A program made the translations under genes and the position numbers. A DNA stretch of 28,678 bases from CAXSEF01 sp964236535 (GTDB taxonomy: Bacteria; Pseudomonadota; Alphaproteobacteria; Acetobacterales; Acetobacteraceae), in NCBI GenBank assembly GCA_964236535.1, contig CAXSEF010000035.1, forward strand, positions 1 to 28,678, read 5' to 3'. Under the pieces are notes generated by a model that ran no database searches, was not told the DNA's origin, and was given only the letters and a program-made list of their open reading frames with translations. Positions 1 to 7,259 of the stretch are shown here, in pieces; position 1 is the first letter of the stretch, and every line of letters starts with the position of its first letter.

Positions 1-171
1 CGGTCAAGCATGACGTTGATCGACCTTGTGTGGACAGCTCGACCCCCCCGCCCCAGCCACGCCGAACAGCCGATGCCACTTTGTATAGTGAGCCTAAGAC
101 GGTGTTGGCTTCAAACAACCCCTATATTTTTTTCGGCAGCCACCCACGCGACAGCTACCTTCGATAACGGT

Positions 172-242
172 AGTTATGGGACATACATCGAAGGCCTCGA
201 GGCCGTCGATGTATGTCCCATAACTTGTGTTGTGGGACATAC
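172..242. repeat. 54-bp palindrome plus third half-site (candidate recombinase core site)
   Basis: Two perfect 20-nt arms (172-191 and 206-225) flank an inner 12-bp palindrome GGCCTCGAGGCC (193-204). The only mismatch in the 54 bp is the pair 192/205. A third copy of the half-site, GTTGTGGGACATAC (229-242), lies just downstream. Together with the right arm (211-224) it makes a second inverted repeat: 14-bp arms, one mismatch, and a 4-nt centre. That geometry resembles a tyrosine-recombinase core site, and the downstream gene encodes such an enzyme. It could equally be an operator for that gene. The repeat is seen directly; its role is inferred. Confidence 0.7.
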
Positions 243-300
243 GGTAAGCGGGGCAAGATGGCGTCTTGTAACGACCATCCTTGTCCCGGAGCCCGACCCT

Positions 301-1668
301 ATGGCGCTGCCCGACGTCGCTGCAATCGCGTCTACTCAGCGGTTGCTGACACCCGCTGCCGGCGACACTGACCAGCACCGAACATCGCCACGCTCTACGG
401 GCCCGGGCCGAGTTTCGCTGCCCTCGTCGCGCAGTGGCGGCCAAGGCTCCTCAACGCCGGTAGACGCGGCTGACGTGATCGGCGAGGTAGACCGAGTGCT
501 GACGATCGCCGCCCCAGCTAGCCCGCCATACGAGGCGTCGGTCAAACCGACCGTACTCGCGGCGCACGCCGAGCGCGATGCGACCCATCCTCAGAGTACA
601 ATACTTAATGGTACGCCGGTCGACGCCGAGTTCGCTCTTGTACCCGTTGGAGGCTCGCCCGTCCGGGTCCGAGCTTGGTTTGACGCTGCCGCCGCGGCCG
701 CGAAGACGGAGAACGACGGCAGCTTGGCTGCTGCCCGCGGCTCGGCGCGGACCTACCGCAGCCGCGCCAAGGCCGACAACACCCGCGCCGCCTACCGTTC
801 CGCCGTCCGTGGCTGGTGCGACTGGTGCACACAGCATAGCATCGCCCCCCTGCCCGCTCTCAGCCACGACATTGCGGCGTTCCTTGCCAGCGAGCGCGAT
901 CGCGGGCAAGCCGGCAACACCGTCCGACTACGCGCGGCCGCAATCCGCTTTATGCACCGCGCGGCCGGCCTGCCCTCCCCGACCGACACTGCGGAAGTAT
1001 CCGAAACTCTGGCGGGCATCAGGCGCGACGCGCCCAATCCCCGAAAGAAGCGGGCGGCGACGCTGGCCGTAGTCCGCGAGCTGCTGACACCAATCCCGAA
1101 CGACCTGCGCGGGCTACGCGACCGGGCCCTGCTGCTGGTGGGATTTGCTGGCGCGCTGCGCCGATCGGAACTTGCCGCAATCATGTTGTCCGACTTGCAC
1201 CGGGCCGATCAGGGCTTTGAGCTTACCTTGCCGCGCAGCAAGGGGTCGCAGACATCGGCCGTGCTGGTGCCCTTGCCCTATGGAAGGACTGACCTTTGTC
1301 CCGTTCAAGCGCTCACCCGCTGGCTTGAGGTTGCCGGCATCTCGGAGGGTCCGGTTTTCCGGCGCATCTGGCTTCCGCCTCAGGCTGTCCCGGGTGGACC
1401 ACCTCCCGCGCTGGCCCTTGGCACCGAGGCCATTACCCCGCGCTCTATCGGCCGCATCGTTCAGGCTCGCGCGTCGGCCGCAGGGTTCGCACCACACGAC
1501 TTTGGCGGACACAGTCTCAAACGCGGTGCCCTCACTACCGGTATGGAAAGTGGAGCACATCCAGCGCAACTGAAGCGTCTGGGGCGGCACAAGAGCTTCC
1601 ATATTCTAGGAGAGTATCTCGAGCATGGCGAGCTTTTCAGCAGCCACGCCCTACGCGATGCGTTGTAA
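301..1668 (+). CDS. tyrosine recombinase / phage-type integrase
   Basis: Site-specific DNA recombinase expected to cut and rejoin DNA through a 3'-phosphotyrosine. An N-terminal core-binding domain (about residues 145-240, containing TRAAYRSAVRGWCDWC) is followed by the catalytic domain. It has Arg I in GALRRSEL (about 287), the beta-hairpin Lys in RSKGSQ, H404 in GHSLKRG, H430 in LGRHKS and the nucleophile Tyr439 in GEYLEHG. The Arg II position of the usual HxxR box is K407, with R408 next to it. The frame is open back to position 10, but that stretch reads through the palindrome at 172-242. I therefore place the start at ATG 301, which has CGGAG upstream; GTG 496 is another possibility. The first ~140 residues are low-complexity and unassigned. 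Unlike its neighbours it shows no operon coupling, so it may belong to an integrated element or serve plasmid multimer resolution. Confidence 0.85.
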   Translation: MALPDVAAIASTQRLLTPAAGDTDQHRTSPRSTGPGRVSLPSSRSGGQGSSTPVDAADVIGEVDRVLTIAAPASPPYEASVKPTVLAAHAERDATHPQSTILNGTPVDAEFALVPVGGSPVRVRAWFDAAAAAAKTENDGSLAAARGSARTYRSRAKADNTRAAYRSAVRGWCDWCTQHSIAPLPALSHDIAAFLASERDRGQAGNTVRLRAAAIRFMHRAAGLPSPTDTAEVSETLAGIRRDAPNPRKKRAATLAVVRELLTPIPNDLRGLRDRALLLVGFAGALRRSELAAIMLSDLHRADQGFELTLPRSKGSQTSAVLVPLPYGRTDLCPVQALTRWLEVAGISEGPVFRRIWLPPQAVPGGPPPALALGTEAITPRSIGRIVQARASAAGFAPHDFGGHSLKRGALTTGMESGAHPAQLKRLGRHKSFHILGEYLEHGELFSSHALRDAL

Positions 1669-1690
1669 GTCGTCTAGGCTTAGACACTCG

Positions 1691-1870
1691 GAGCGGTAGC
1701 TCATTGTAGCGCCGACTATCTAAATGTAGCGCCTGATAGCGTTAACAGGCTTGCTGTAGCGTTTCCTACCACGAATTTGGCTTATAACGCTTTATGTAGC
1801 TAAGTGTTGCTACATGCAGCTTTTAATGGCTGTTGCGAGCGTGAGGGCACGTGGTGTAGCGTTTAGAAGC
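1691..1870. repeat. 10-bp-phased GTAGC repeat array, candidate plasmid centromere (parS)
   Basis: Non-coding stretch upstream of parA. Cut into consecutive 10-mers from 1691, 14 of the 18 blocks end in GC. Five end in TGTAGC and one each in GGTAGC and GATAGC. GTAGC starts fall at 1696, 1706, 1726, 1756, 1796 and 1856, all separated by multiples of 10 bp. A helically phased array beside a ParA plus RHH gene pair is what type Ib partition centromeres and operators look like. The periodicity is visible in the sequence; the centromere function is inference. No gene lies between 1669 and 1927. Confidence 0.65.
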
Positions 1871-1927
1871 TAGATGTCACTACCCAACGCTGGCGCGTGG
1901 TCGGCTGTCTTGAGTCTTGGAGGGATC

Positions 1928-2614
1928 ATGCCTGTCGTTGTTGTCGCTAATCCAAAAGGCGGGGCTGGAAAGAGCACGACCGCACTGGTCTTGGCCCAAA
2001 CGCTCGCTGGAATGAACGCGAGCGTGACGCTGATAGACGCGGATCCGAATCGCCCTATTGTTGACTGGCGTTCCGGCGGATCAAAAGTCATGTTTGATGT
2101 CATCGGCGATGTCACCGAAGGCAGCATCATTCGGACAATCCGAGATCATCGTGCAAAACGGCAGTTTGTCTTCGTCGACCTTGAAGGCACAGCGAGCAGA
2201 CTGGTCTCGAGAGCGATCACGCAAGCCGATCTCGTCCTCATCCCACTGCAGGCCAGCGGCGTTGATGCCCGTCAAGCCAGCAGGGCAGTTGAACTGATAC
2301 AGGAGGAAGAGGAAGCGTTGGGCGGTCGCGAAATTCCCTTCAGGATCCTGTTAACACGTACGAATCCGGCTATCGCCACTCGGATCGAGAAGGAAATCGT
2401 AGGAGCGCTGGCCGACGCGGGTCTGCCACTCCTGCGCACTCATCTTAATGAGCGCCAAGCTTACAAAGCCATGTTTGTACGACGACTGACCTTAGGAGAG
2501 CTTGATGCCGACAACGTCAATGGCTTGCCGGAAGCACTCCGCAATGCGGAGCGCCTTGTTGATGAACTGGTTGATGTCCTCGCACCAAATTCCGCCGAGG
2601 GAGCTGCCGCATGA
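1928..2614 (+). CDS. parA: ParA-family partition ATPase (type Ib)
   Basis: Walker-type ATPase that moves plasmid copies apart over the nucleoid together with a centromere-binding partner. The deviant Walker A motif KGGAGKST is at residues 10-17, LIDADPN near 35-41, and the Walker B-like segment FVFVDLEGTAS near 80. At 228 residues and with no N-terminal helix-turn-helix, it matches the short type Ib ParA proteins rather than the long type Ia ones. I chose ATG 1928 because GGAGG lies just before it (1919-1923) and the Walker A then sits at the usual distance from the N terminus; ATG 1874 in the same frame has no such site. The stop overlaps the next start by 4 nt (ATGA), so the two are translationally coupled. 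The phased repeat upstream is the likely binding site of the partner. Confidence 0.93.
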   Translation: MPVVVVANPKGGAGKSTTALVLAQTLAGMNASVTLIDADPNRPIVDWRSGGSKVMFDVIGDVTEGSIIRTIRDHRAKRQFVFVDLEGTASRLVSRAITQADLVLIPLQASGVDARQASRAVELIQEEEEALGGREIPFRILLTRTNPAIATRIEKEIVGALADAGLPLLRTHLNERQAYKAMFVRRLTLGELDADNVNGLPEALRNAERLVDELVDVLAPNSAEGAAA

Positions 2615-2937
2615 GCACCAGTGACTACGGCTTTTCACCGTCCCGGAAGACCACCGCCGACAAGCTCAAGGACATCACGCCCACTGTCCACACGGAAGAA
2701 CCGGATACGTCGAATCTGGAAAGAGCCGATGTAGCTGGGGCCGCCCTTGGGTTTGTCTCCAGAGACAGTACTCGGATCTTGACTCTACGCAAGCGTAAAG
2801 AAGTTGGGCCTACTGTGGCAATCAATATGCGTGTCCCAGAAGCAGTAGCTGACCGATTTATCAGATTTTGCGAGCAGAATCGCCTTTCATACTGGGAAGG
2901 CGTGGACGAGCTTATGAAGCGAGGTCACATAGATTGA
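2611..2937 (+). CDS. small ribbon-helix-helix-like partition partner of ParA
   Basis: This 108-residue protein overlaps parA by 4 nt. No database family was identified by eye. The N-terminal two thirds is charged and probably flexible. Residues 67-105 read as a ribbon-helix-helix: strand PTVAINMR (67-74), helix A from PEAVADRFIRFCEQN, then helix B SYWEGVDELMKRG. Size, position and fold match the small DNA-binding partners (ParG/omega-like) of type Ib partition ATPases, which bind short repeated boxes in the centromere and repress their own operon. The flexible N terminus may stimulate ParA. The partition role is inferred from context; a purely regulatory role cannot be excluded. Confidence 0.72.
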   Translation: MSTSDYGFSPSRKTTADKLKDITPTVHTEEPDTSNLERADVAGAALGFVSRDSTRILTLRKRKEVGPTVAINMRVPEAVADRFIRFCEQNRLSYWEGVDELMKRGHID

Positions 2938-2994
2938 GAGTTTTTATGTTGAAGTTTGGCTGTGCTCTGAGCCCGAATCATACACAGGTGCATA

Positions 2995-3186
2995 TCGGAC
3001 TTCGGTGACGGGGCAGGCGACTGACGCCGCGATCCACCGCGCCTGTTCGGACTTTGGTGACGCGCTGATCGGACTCTTGTGTCGAAAAATGCGCCATACA
3101 TCGGACTCTTGTGACCATACTAATAATAGATCTAAACGCTTCAAATAGCCTATGTCGCAACAATCCGAAGCGTCACAAAAGTCCGA
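2995..3186. repeat. iteron cluster upstream of repA (5 copies)
   Basis: Copies of the 15-mer TCGGACTCTTGTGAC and close variants lie at 2995-3009, 3047-3061, 3069-3083 and 3101-3115 on the plus strand, and at 3172-3186 in reverse. An AT-rich stretch (about 3116-3150) sits between the last two and could be the DNA-unwinding region. These are probable RepA binding sites controlling repA and/or acting in replication. The 2938-3239 interval holds no convincing gene. Confidence 0.85.
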
Positions 3187-3239
3187 ATTGACGCAGAGCG
3201 AAGTTTTGCTTGAAGTGACGTATCGGGAAGGCGTGCGGT

Positions 3240-4184
3240 ATGGGCGACGTGCATCAGTTGATCCTCTCAAGAGGCGTCGAGGCTGCTCGATCTGCCAGCG
3301 ACAGGAAGCTCGACAGGCAGTGTGTCGATACCGCCTTCGCCGTGCTAGGCGACGAGAAACAGCGTATCGGGATTATGCACGCCGGCTTCGCGATGACGGC
3401 GCTTCCCCACAAGCAAACGACGACGCCGGTCTGGACACGAGAAGGGGGGTTTGTCCGACTCCGTGTTGAAAGTGGCAGAGACGTAGAAGGCACTGAAGTA
3501 GGTATTCCTTTTGGCTCGGTGGCACGTCTCATACTTCTTTACCTGCAGAGCGAAGCTATTCGAACCAGAAGCCGAGAAATTGAGCTTGGGCGTTCGATGA
3601 ACCACTGGCTTAAGACCATGGGCGTCGATAATGGCGGTAAGAATTACAAAATTGTCCGCGAACAGTCCAAGCGGATCAGCCTCTGTCGTCTTACTTTTTA
3701 TCGAACGTGTGGTTCTGCTACTGCAGTAACCAATGGCAGCTTCGTACGAGACGCCATCATTCCTTCGTCAGATAGTTCTGACCAGAGCATGTTGTGGCAG
3801 GAAGTAGTCAGGCTTGACGAAGGTTTCTACCAAAGTCTCGTCGATCATGCGATGCCCTTGCAAGAAACTGCCATCAAGCAGTTGGCAGGCAAAAGCGCTG
3901 CAATCGATATTTATATTTGGCTCGCGTACCGACTACGTAGTCTGCAAGAACGAACGCCGATCTCATGGGCTGCGCTCTACCAACAATTTGGAGCCGAATA
4001 CGCCCATATTCGTCAGTTTCGCGCACGATTTCGAGCTCCTCTCGCGCTGGCTCTGGCTGCATATCCTGCAGCCAGAGTTGAAGAGTCGGATACTGGGTTG
4101 ATCTTATATCCTTCCGACCCTCCAATAGCGACAAAGGGGATTGTAGGATCGCGTGTAGTGCGATCACAGCTTAGGATCATCTAA
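3240..4184 (+). CDS. repA: plasmid replication initiator, RepA_C family
   Basis: Initiator of theta replication expected to bind the iterons on either side. The 314-residue protein matches the plasmid RepA (RepA_C) family as I know it. Diagnostic stretches are GIPFGSVARLILLYLQSEAIRT (about 88-109), SREIELGRSMNHWLKTMGV, then AIDIYIWLAYRLRSL (about 221-235) and ISWAALYQQFG. Together these form a tandem winged-helix layout. The start at ATG 3240 has GGAAGG about 9 nt upstream. The gene is clearly less GC-rich than the 4.5-14 kb block, suggesting a different history for the replication core. With iterons on both sides, RepA probably both fires the origin and limits its own synthesis or copy number by handcuffing (inference). 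Confidence 0.93.
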   Translation: MGDVHQLILSRGVEAARSASDRKLDRQCVDTAFAVLGDEKQRIGIMHAGFAMTALPHKQTTTPVWTREGGFVRLRVESGRDVEGTEVGIPFGSVARLILLYLQSEAIRTRSREIELGRSMNHWLKTMGVDNGGKNYKIVREQSKRISLCRLTFYRTCGSATAVTNGSFVRDAIIPSSDSSDQSMLWQEVVRLDEGFYQSLVDHAMPLQETAIKQLAGKSAAIDIYIWLAYRLRSLQERTPISWAALYQQFGAEYAHIRQFRARFRAPLALALAAYPAARVEESDTGLILYPSDPPIATKGIVGSRVVRSQLRII

Positions 4185-4253
4185 GTTTCCAAGGTTTTCA
4201 CAGGCACCACGCTGAGCGTCGGCCAGACGCTAGGATAGATAGATGGTTGCTTA

Positions 4254-4544
4254 TCGGACTCTTGTGACAGCCATCGGACTCTTGTGACAGCCATCGGACT
4301 CTTGTGACGCTTCGTAGCGGCCGATTTCCGGTCGTATCATCACCACCTAAGTCGTTTTCTTAAACCGGCGACCGCAGCGTCACAAGAGTCCGAGGCGGTC
4401 CTTGATGCGATTCGGTGCCAGACCGTCCGCATACCGCTTGTGTCAGCTTTAGGCGTAGGCTGGAGGGCTGGCGGTAGCGTTACAAAAGTCCGATCGGCCT
4501 TAAGACAGCTTTCCAGATAGACGTTAATCGTCACAAGAGTCCGA
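4254..4544. repeat. iteron cluster downstream of repA, candidate oriV
   Basis: Three perfect TCGGACTCTTGTGAC iterons at 4254, 4274 and 4294 form a 20-bp-period tandem array. Three reverse copies follow at 4379-4393, 4479-4493 (variant GTTACAAAAGTCCGA) and 4530-4544. The two orientations face each other across about 70 bp that includes a short AT-rich run (4350-4364). This is the best candidate for the replication origin. The interval 4185-4523 holds no gene. The last iteron lies inside the 3' end of the convergent gene, where it encodes Ser-Asp-Ser-Cys-Asp. Confidence 0.85.
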
Positions 4545-6026
4545 GGCTGGCAGAGGTCGGCGCTCATTCGGACCGGTCACCATCCACCTCGCATCAAGCC
4601 AGAACTGCCGGTCCCGTTGCCCCTGGGCGATGCCCGTCGGTGACCAGAAGTCATGCTCCACGACCGGAGCCTCACCCAGGATCCGCGACATCAGCCCATG
4701 GGTGCGGTGCTTCCTGTCCCGATACGCATCGTCAGCAAACCCCATCGTCTCCACGACGACCACCCGATGCTGGATGCGGTAATCCGCCTCGGCCCACAGG
4801 ATAAAATCGGGCAGGCAGGGGTCACGGGCCTCCTCGTCGCCTCCGGGTCGATGCTTGATGCCCATGTCGCGGACCATGGCCAGGCTGGCACGATGGACCT
4901 CGTTGGCCCTGGCCAGAAGAGCCTCGGCGTCGGATGACGCCGCTCCGGCAACCGCGGGGTGCCCGAGAGCGGACGACCACCCAAGATCGAACACCGGTTT
5001 CTCGATCGTCACCCGCACCTTGCGGCGCTTGCCCAGCCAGTCCTGCAGTTTGAGCAGCAGCGCCAGGGTCTGACGCTCCAGGTTGCTGTCGACCGGCATG
5101 AGATGCCCTGGCGAGGCGCAGGGGTGCAGGTAGGCCTTGAGCACCTCGACCGGCTGGCCTGGCGCCGCCTGCCCAATGACGCAGGCCGCAAGGTAGGACG
5201 ACCGGGCCCGACGATCGCCCGCAGGCTCCTGGCCATACCCATCCCGCTCCCCGAAGATCGCGATCTCGCCGCGCACCGGGATCGGGTCGCCACGCAGCGG
5301 CCGGATCTGACCCTCGGCCGCCTCGGCCGCCATCGTCACCAGCAGGCCGTGTGGCCGGTGGCTGCGCCGGAAGCGCTCCGGCGGCGTGCGCGCGATCTTC
5401 GCCATCAGCTCGGGCAGGGCAGGGAGGTAGGTGCAAAGGAAGCTCGCCAGGGCGACGCCCTCCTCGAGCTCTATCTCGCGGGCAGCCGCTCGCAGGGCCC
5501 GGTACTGCTCGGCGATCGAGGGTAGCGGCTGCCCAGGAGAGAGCCGCGTCAGGCCTGCCTGCTCCAACAGCGTCATCAGCAATGTCGCCAGCCGCCCACG
5601 ATGGCGGTCCCTGCTGCGACTGGTCACGGCCGCCATGGTGTGCTCGGGGCCCTTGTAGCGGGTGACGAGCGGGATTGGCTTGCGCGGCGCCACGCGGGCG
5701 TAGCTGCCGCAGATCAGGCGCTGCCCGGCCTGGTCCCGGTAGAAGTCGCAGGCCGGGTCGTGCGCCGGCCAGGGCGCCTCGGCATGGCGCCGGATGTGGT
5801 CCTCCGTGACCGGGACCAGGGCAGGAGGCCGCGCCATGTCGCCCAGGCAGTCGCACAGGAACCAGCGTCCGGCGCCCGAGTGCTGGTGGCGACGCACGAC
5901 GGCGGCGCCGACCGTCCGGTCCTTAACCCTGCCGTAGCGCCCAAAGGCGCGACGCAGCGCCAGGTCCTCATCGACCGTCAGGTCCCTCAGCTCAGCCACC
6001 TCGCCTCGACGCGTCAGCCGCAGCAC
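4524..6026 (-). CDS. DUF1173-like plasmid protein with possible PD-(D/E)XK-like C terminus
   Basis: A 500-residue protein that I match, from memory, to DUF1173, a family of unknown function on alphaproteobacterial plasmids. The N-terminal part has a Cys/His cluster: C58 and C60 in FLCDCLG, H77, H81, H89 and C93 in ACDFYRD. This suggests metal binding. Near the C terminus, P406-D407 in PDFILW is followed by E426 in VVVETMG and basic residues in DRKHRTHG, an arrangement reminiscent of PD-(D/E)XK nucleases. That reading is inference. I place the start at GTG 6026 because GGGAGG lies 5 nt upstream and the conserved-looking sequence begins there. The same frame stays open to 7130 only as the shadow of the gene on the other strand. 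The gene is convergent with repA and its last codons contain an iteron. Confidence 0.72.
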   Translation of the reverse strand: MLRLTRRGEVAELRDLTVDEDLALRRAFGRYGRVKDRTVGAAVVRRHQHSGAGRWFLCDCLGDMARPPALVPVTEDHIRRHAEAPWPAHDPACDFYRDQAGQRLICGSYARVAPRKPIPLVTRYKGPEHTMAAVTSRSRDRHRGRLATLLMTLLEQAGLTRLSPGQPLPSIAEQYRALRAAAREIELEEGVALASFLCTYLPALPELMAKIARTPPERFRRSHRPHGLLVTMAAEAAEGQIRPLRGDPIPVRGEIAIFGERDGYGQEPAGDRRARSSYLAACVIGQAAPGQPVEVLKAYLHPCASPGHLMPVDSNLERQTLALLLKLQDWLGKRRKVRVTIEKPVFDLGWSSALGHPAVAGAASSDAEALLARANEVHRASLAMVRDMGIKHRPGGDEEARDPCLPDFILWAEADYRIQHRVVVVETMGFADDAYRDRKHRTHGLMSRILGEAPVVEHDFWSPTGIAQGQRDRQFWLDARWMVTGPNERRPLPASDSCDD

Positions 6027-6206
6027 GGCCGCCTCCCACCCTGATCCTCGGTCCGCCCAGGCAGCAGGCGGGGGCGCGAACGGGAAACAAATTAGCAGAA
6101 ATCGTGGTGCGACGGGTGCCCGTTCGCACCGCGGGCGGGAAGCGTGGGGAGGAGGAAGCCACAAACGGGGGGATGAAATGGCGCTACCGCTGCTGCTGGA
6201 CGCGCC

Positions 6207-6299
6207 ACAAGGGTGCGTCGCTTCGCTCCCGCCTGCCGGGCAGGCGCCCTTGTCCCGCGCCCCGCGCGCGGTCTCCGGGACGCATTCCGAGCAGAGGAG
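6207..6299 (+). promoter_or_regulatory. structured intergenic element, copy A
   Basis: Outer stem ACAAGGG (6207-6213) with CCCTTGT (6247-6253) encloses a hairpin GCCTGC/GCAGGC (6231-6236, 6240-6245) and a weaker GCG/CGC hairpin. A second hairpin CGGGA/TTCCG (6276-6289) follows, then AGCAGAGGAG, the likely ribosome binding site of the gene at 6309. The same layout recurs at 10291 and 11204. This looks like a 5'-UTR RNA element or a single-stranded-DNA structure. Function unknown. The neighbouring stretch 6027-6206 between divergent genes should hold their promoters. Confidence 0.65.
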
Positions 6300-6308
6300 T
6301 GCGGGACG

Positions 6309-7259
6309 ATGAGCCACGATGCGGAGCTGGACGAGCTGAAGGCAGGAGTGAGCTGCGCCGTGCTGCTGGAGCGTCATCCGCCGCCCTGGCAGCTGGACAA
6401 GGGGGAGAGCACCCGGCGCTGCCTGAAATACCGACGCGGCGAGGGCAAGATCATCCTCGTGACCCACGAGGGCCGGGGCTGGTGGGACCCGGGCAGCACC
6501 GCCAAGGGCGACGTGTTCTCCCTGGTGCAGCACCTCGAGCCCGGCCTGAACCTGGGCCAAGTGCGCAAGGTTCTGCGCCCGCTGGCCGGGCTGAGCCCGA
6601 GCTTCCCCGAGCACCTCCGCCGGACGGAGCGCGACAAGCCGGTCGTGTCGTTCGACACGCGCTGGGCACGGCGCCGGGTTCCCGCCCGGGGCTCGCCGAC
6701 CTGGCGCTACCTGACCGAGACGAGGGGCCTGCCGGACCCAGTGGTGATCGCCGCAGTTCGGGCGGGAGTGCTGCGGGAGGGCCCGTATGCCAGCGCTTGG
6801 TTCGCGCACACCGACCACGAAGGCCGGCTGACCGGGTTCGAGATGCGCGGGCCGGACTACCGCGGTTTCAACACCGGCGGTGACAAGACCCTGTTCCGCC
6901 TGCCCGGCCGGCTCGCCACGAGCTTGGTGCCGGTGGGCCGCCTGCTGGTGGCTGAGGCGCCGCTCGACGCGATGAGCGTGGCGGCGATCGAGCGGCTGCG
7001 CGCCGACACCCTCTACGTCGCCGTCACCGGCGGCATGGGGCCGGAAACGCTCAGGTCCCTCGACCTGCAGCTGCGGGTAAATGCCCCCCTTTCGGGTGCG
7101 GTGCTGGTGGCGGCCACGGACGCCGACCACGCCGGCGACGGCTACGCCGCCCGGCTGGAGGGGATGGCCGACGTGGCTGGGGTGCGGTTCGAGCGCCTGC
7201 GGCCGCCGGCGGAGGGCGAGGACTGGAACGACCGGCTCAGGCAGGGAAGGGCGGCATGA
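6309..7259 (+). CDS. DUF3991/Toprim domain protein (primase-like)
   Basis: A 316-residue protein of the type often found on plasmids as 'DUF3991 and Toprim domain-containing'. The N-terminal part (to about 200) includes WRYLTETRGLPDPVV and GRLTGFEMRG, typical of the DUF3991-like region. The C-terminal Toprim fold has the catalytic Glu in LLVAEAPLDAMS (about 217-228) and the acidic motif TDADHAGDG (about 270-278). Toprim domains coordinate Mg2+ in primases, topoisomerases and nucleases. I see no zinc-ribbon cysteines, so whether this one primes DNA is uncertain. ATG 6309 follows GAGGAG at 6294-6299. It carries structured element copy A in its leader and overlaps the following HD-domain gene by 4 nt, so it heads an overlapping three-gene unit. 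Confidence 0.82.
   Translation: MSHDAELDELKAGVSCAVLLERHPPPWQLDKGESTRRCLKYRRGEGKIILVTHEGRGWWDPGSTAKGDVFSLVQHLEPGLNLGQVRKVLRPLAGLSPSFPEHLRRTERDKPVVSFDTRWARRRVPARGSPTWRYLTETRGLPDPVVIAAVRAGVLREGPYASAWFAHTDHEGRLTGFEMRGPDYRGFNTGGDKTLFRLPGRLATSLVPVGRLLVAEAPLDAMSVAAIERLRADTLYVAVTGGMGPETLRSLDLQLRVNAPLSGAVLVAATDADHAGDGYAARLEGMADVAGVRFERLRPPAEGEDWNDRLRQGRAA

Noticed and set aside
10..300. 5' extension of the recombinase frame
   Set aside because: It reads through the 54-bp palindrome and has no family-like sequence; ATG 301 is better placed.
3152..3469. 105-codon plus frame overlapping the repA start
   Set aside because: Its 5' part is built on an iteron and the rest is an out-of-frame copy of repA; repA has the family match.
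4214..4230. AGCGTC/GACGCT hairpin after repA as a terminator
   Set aside because: Only six base pairs and no T run; too weak to call.
2995..4544. Spaced repeats considered as CRISPR
   Set aside because: Units are 15 bp, in both orientations, irregularly spaced and flank a replication initiator; they are iterons.
6027..7130. Long minus-strand open frame upstream of the DUF1173-like start
   Set aside because: It is antisense to the clear Toprim gene, is Arg/Pro/Gly-rich without family signals, and a good GTG start with ribosome binding site exists at 6026.
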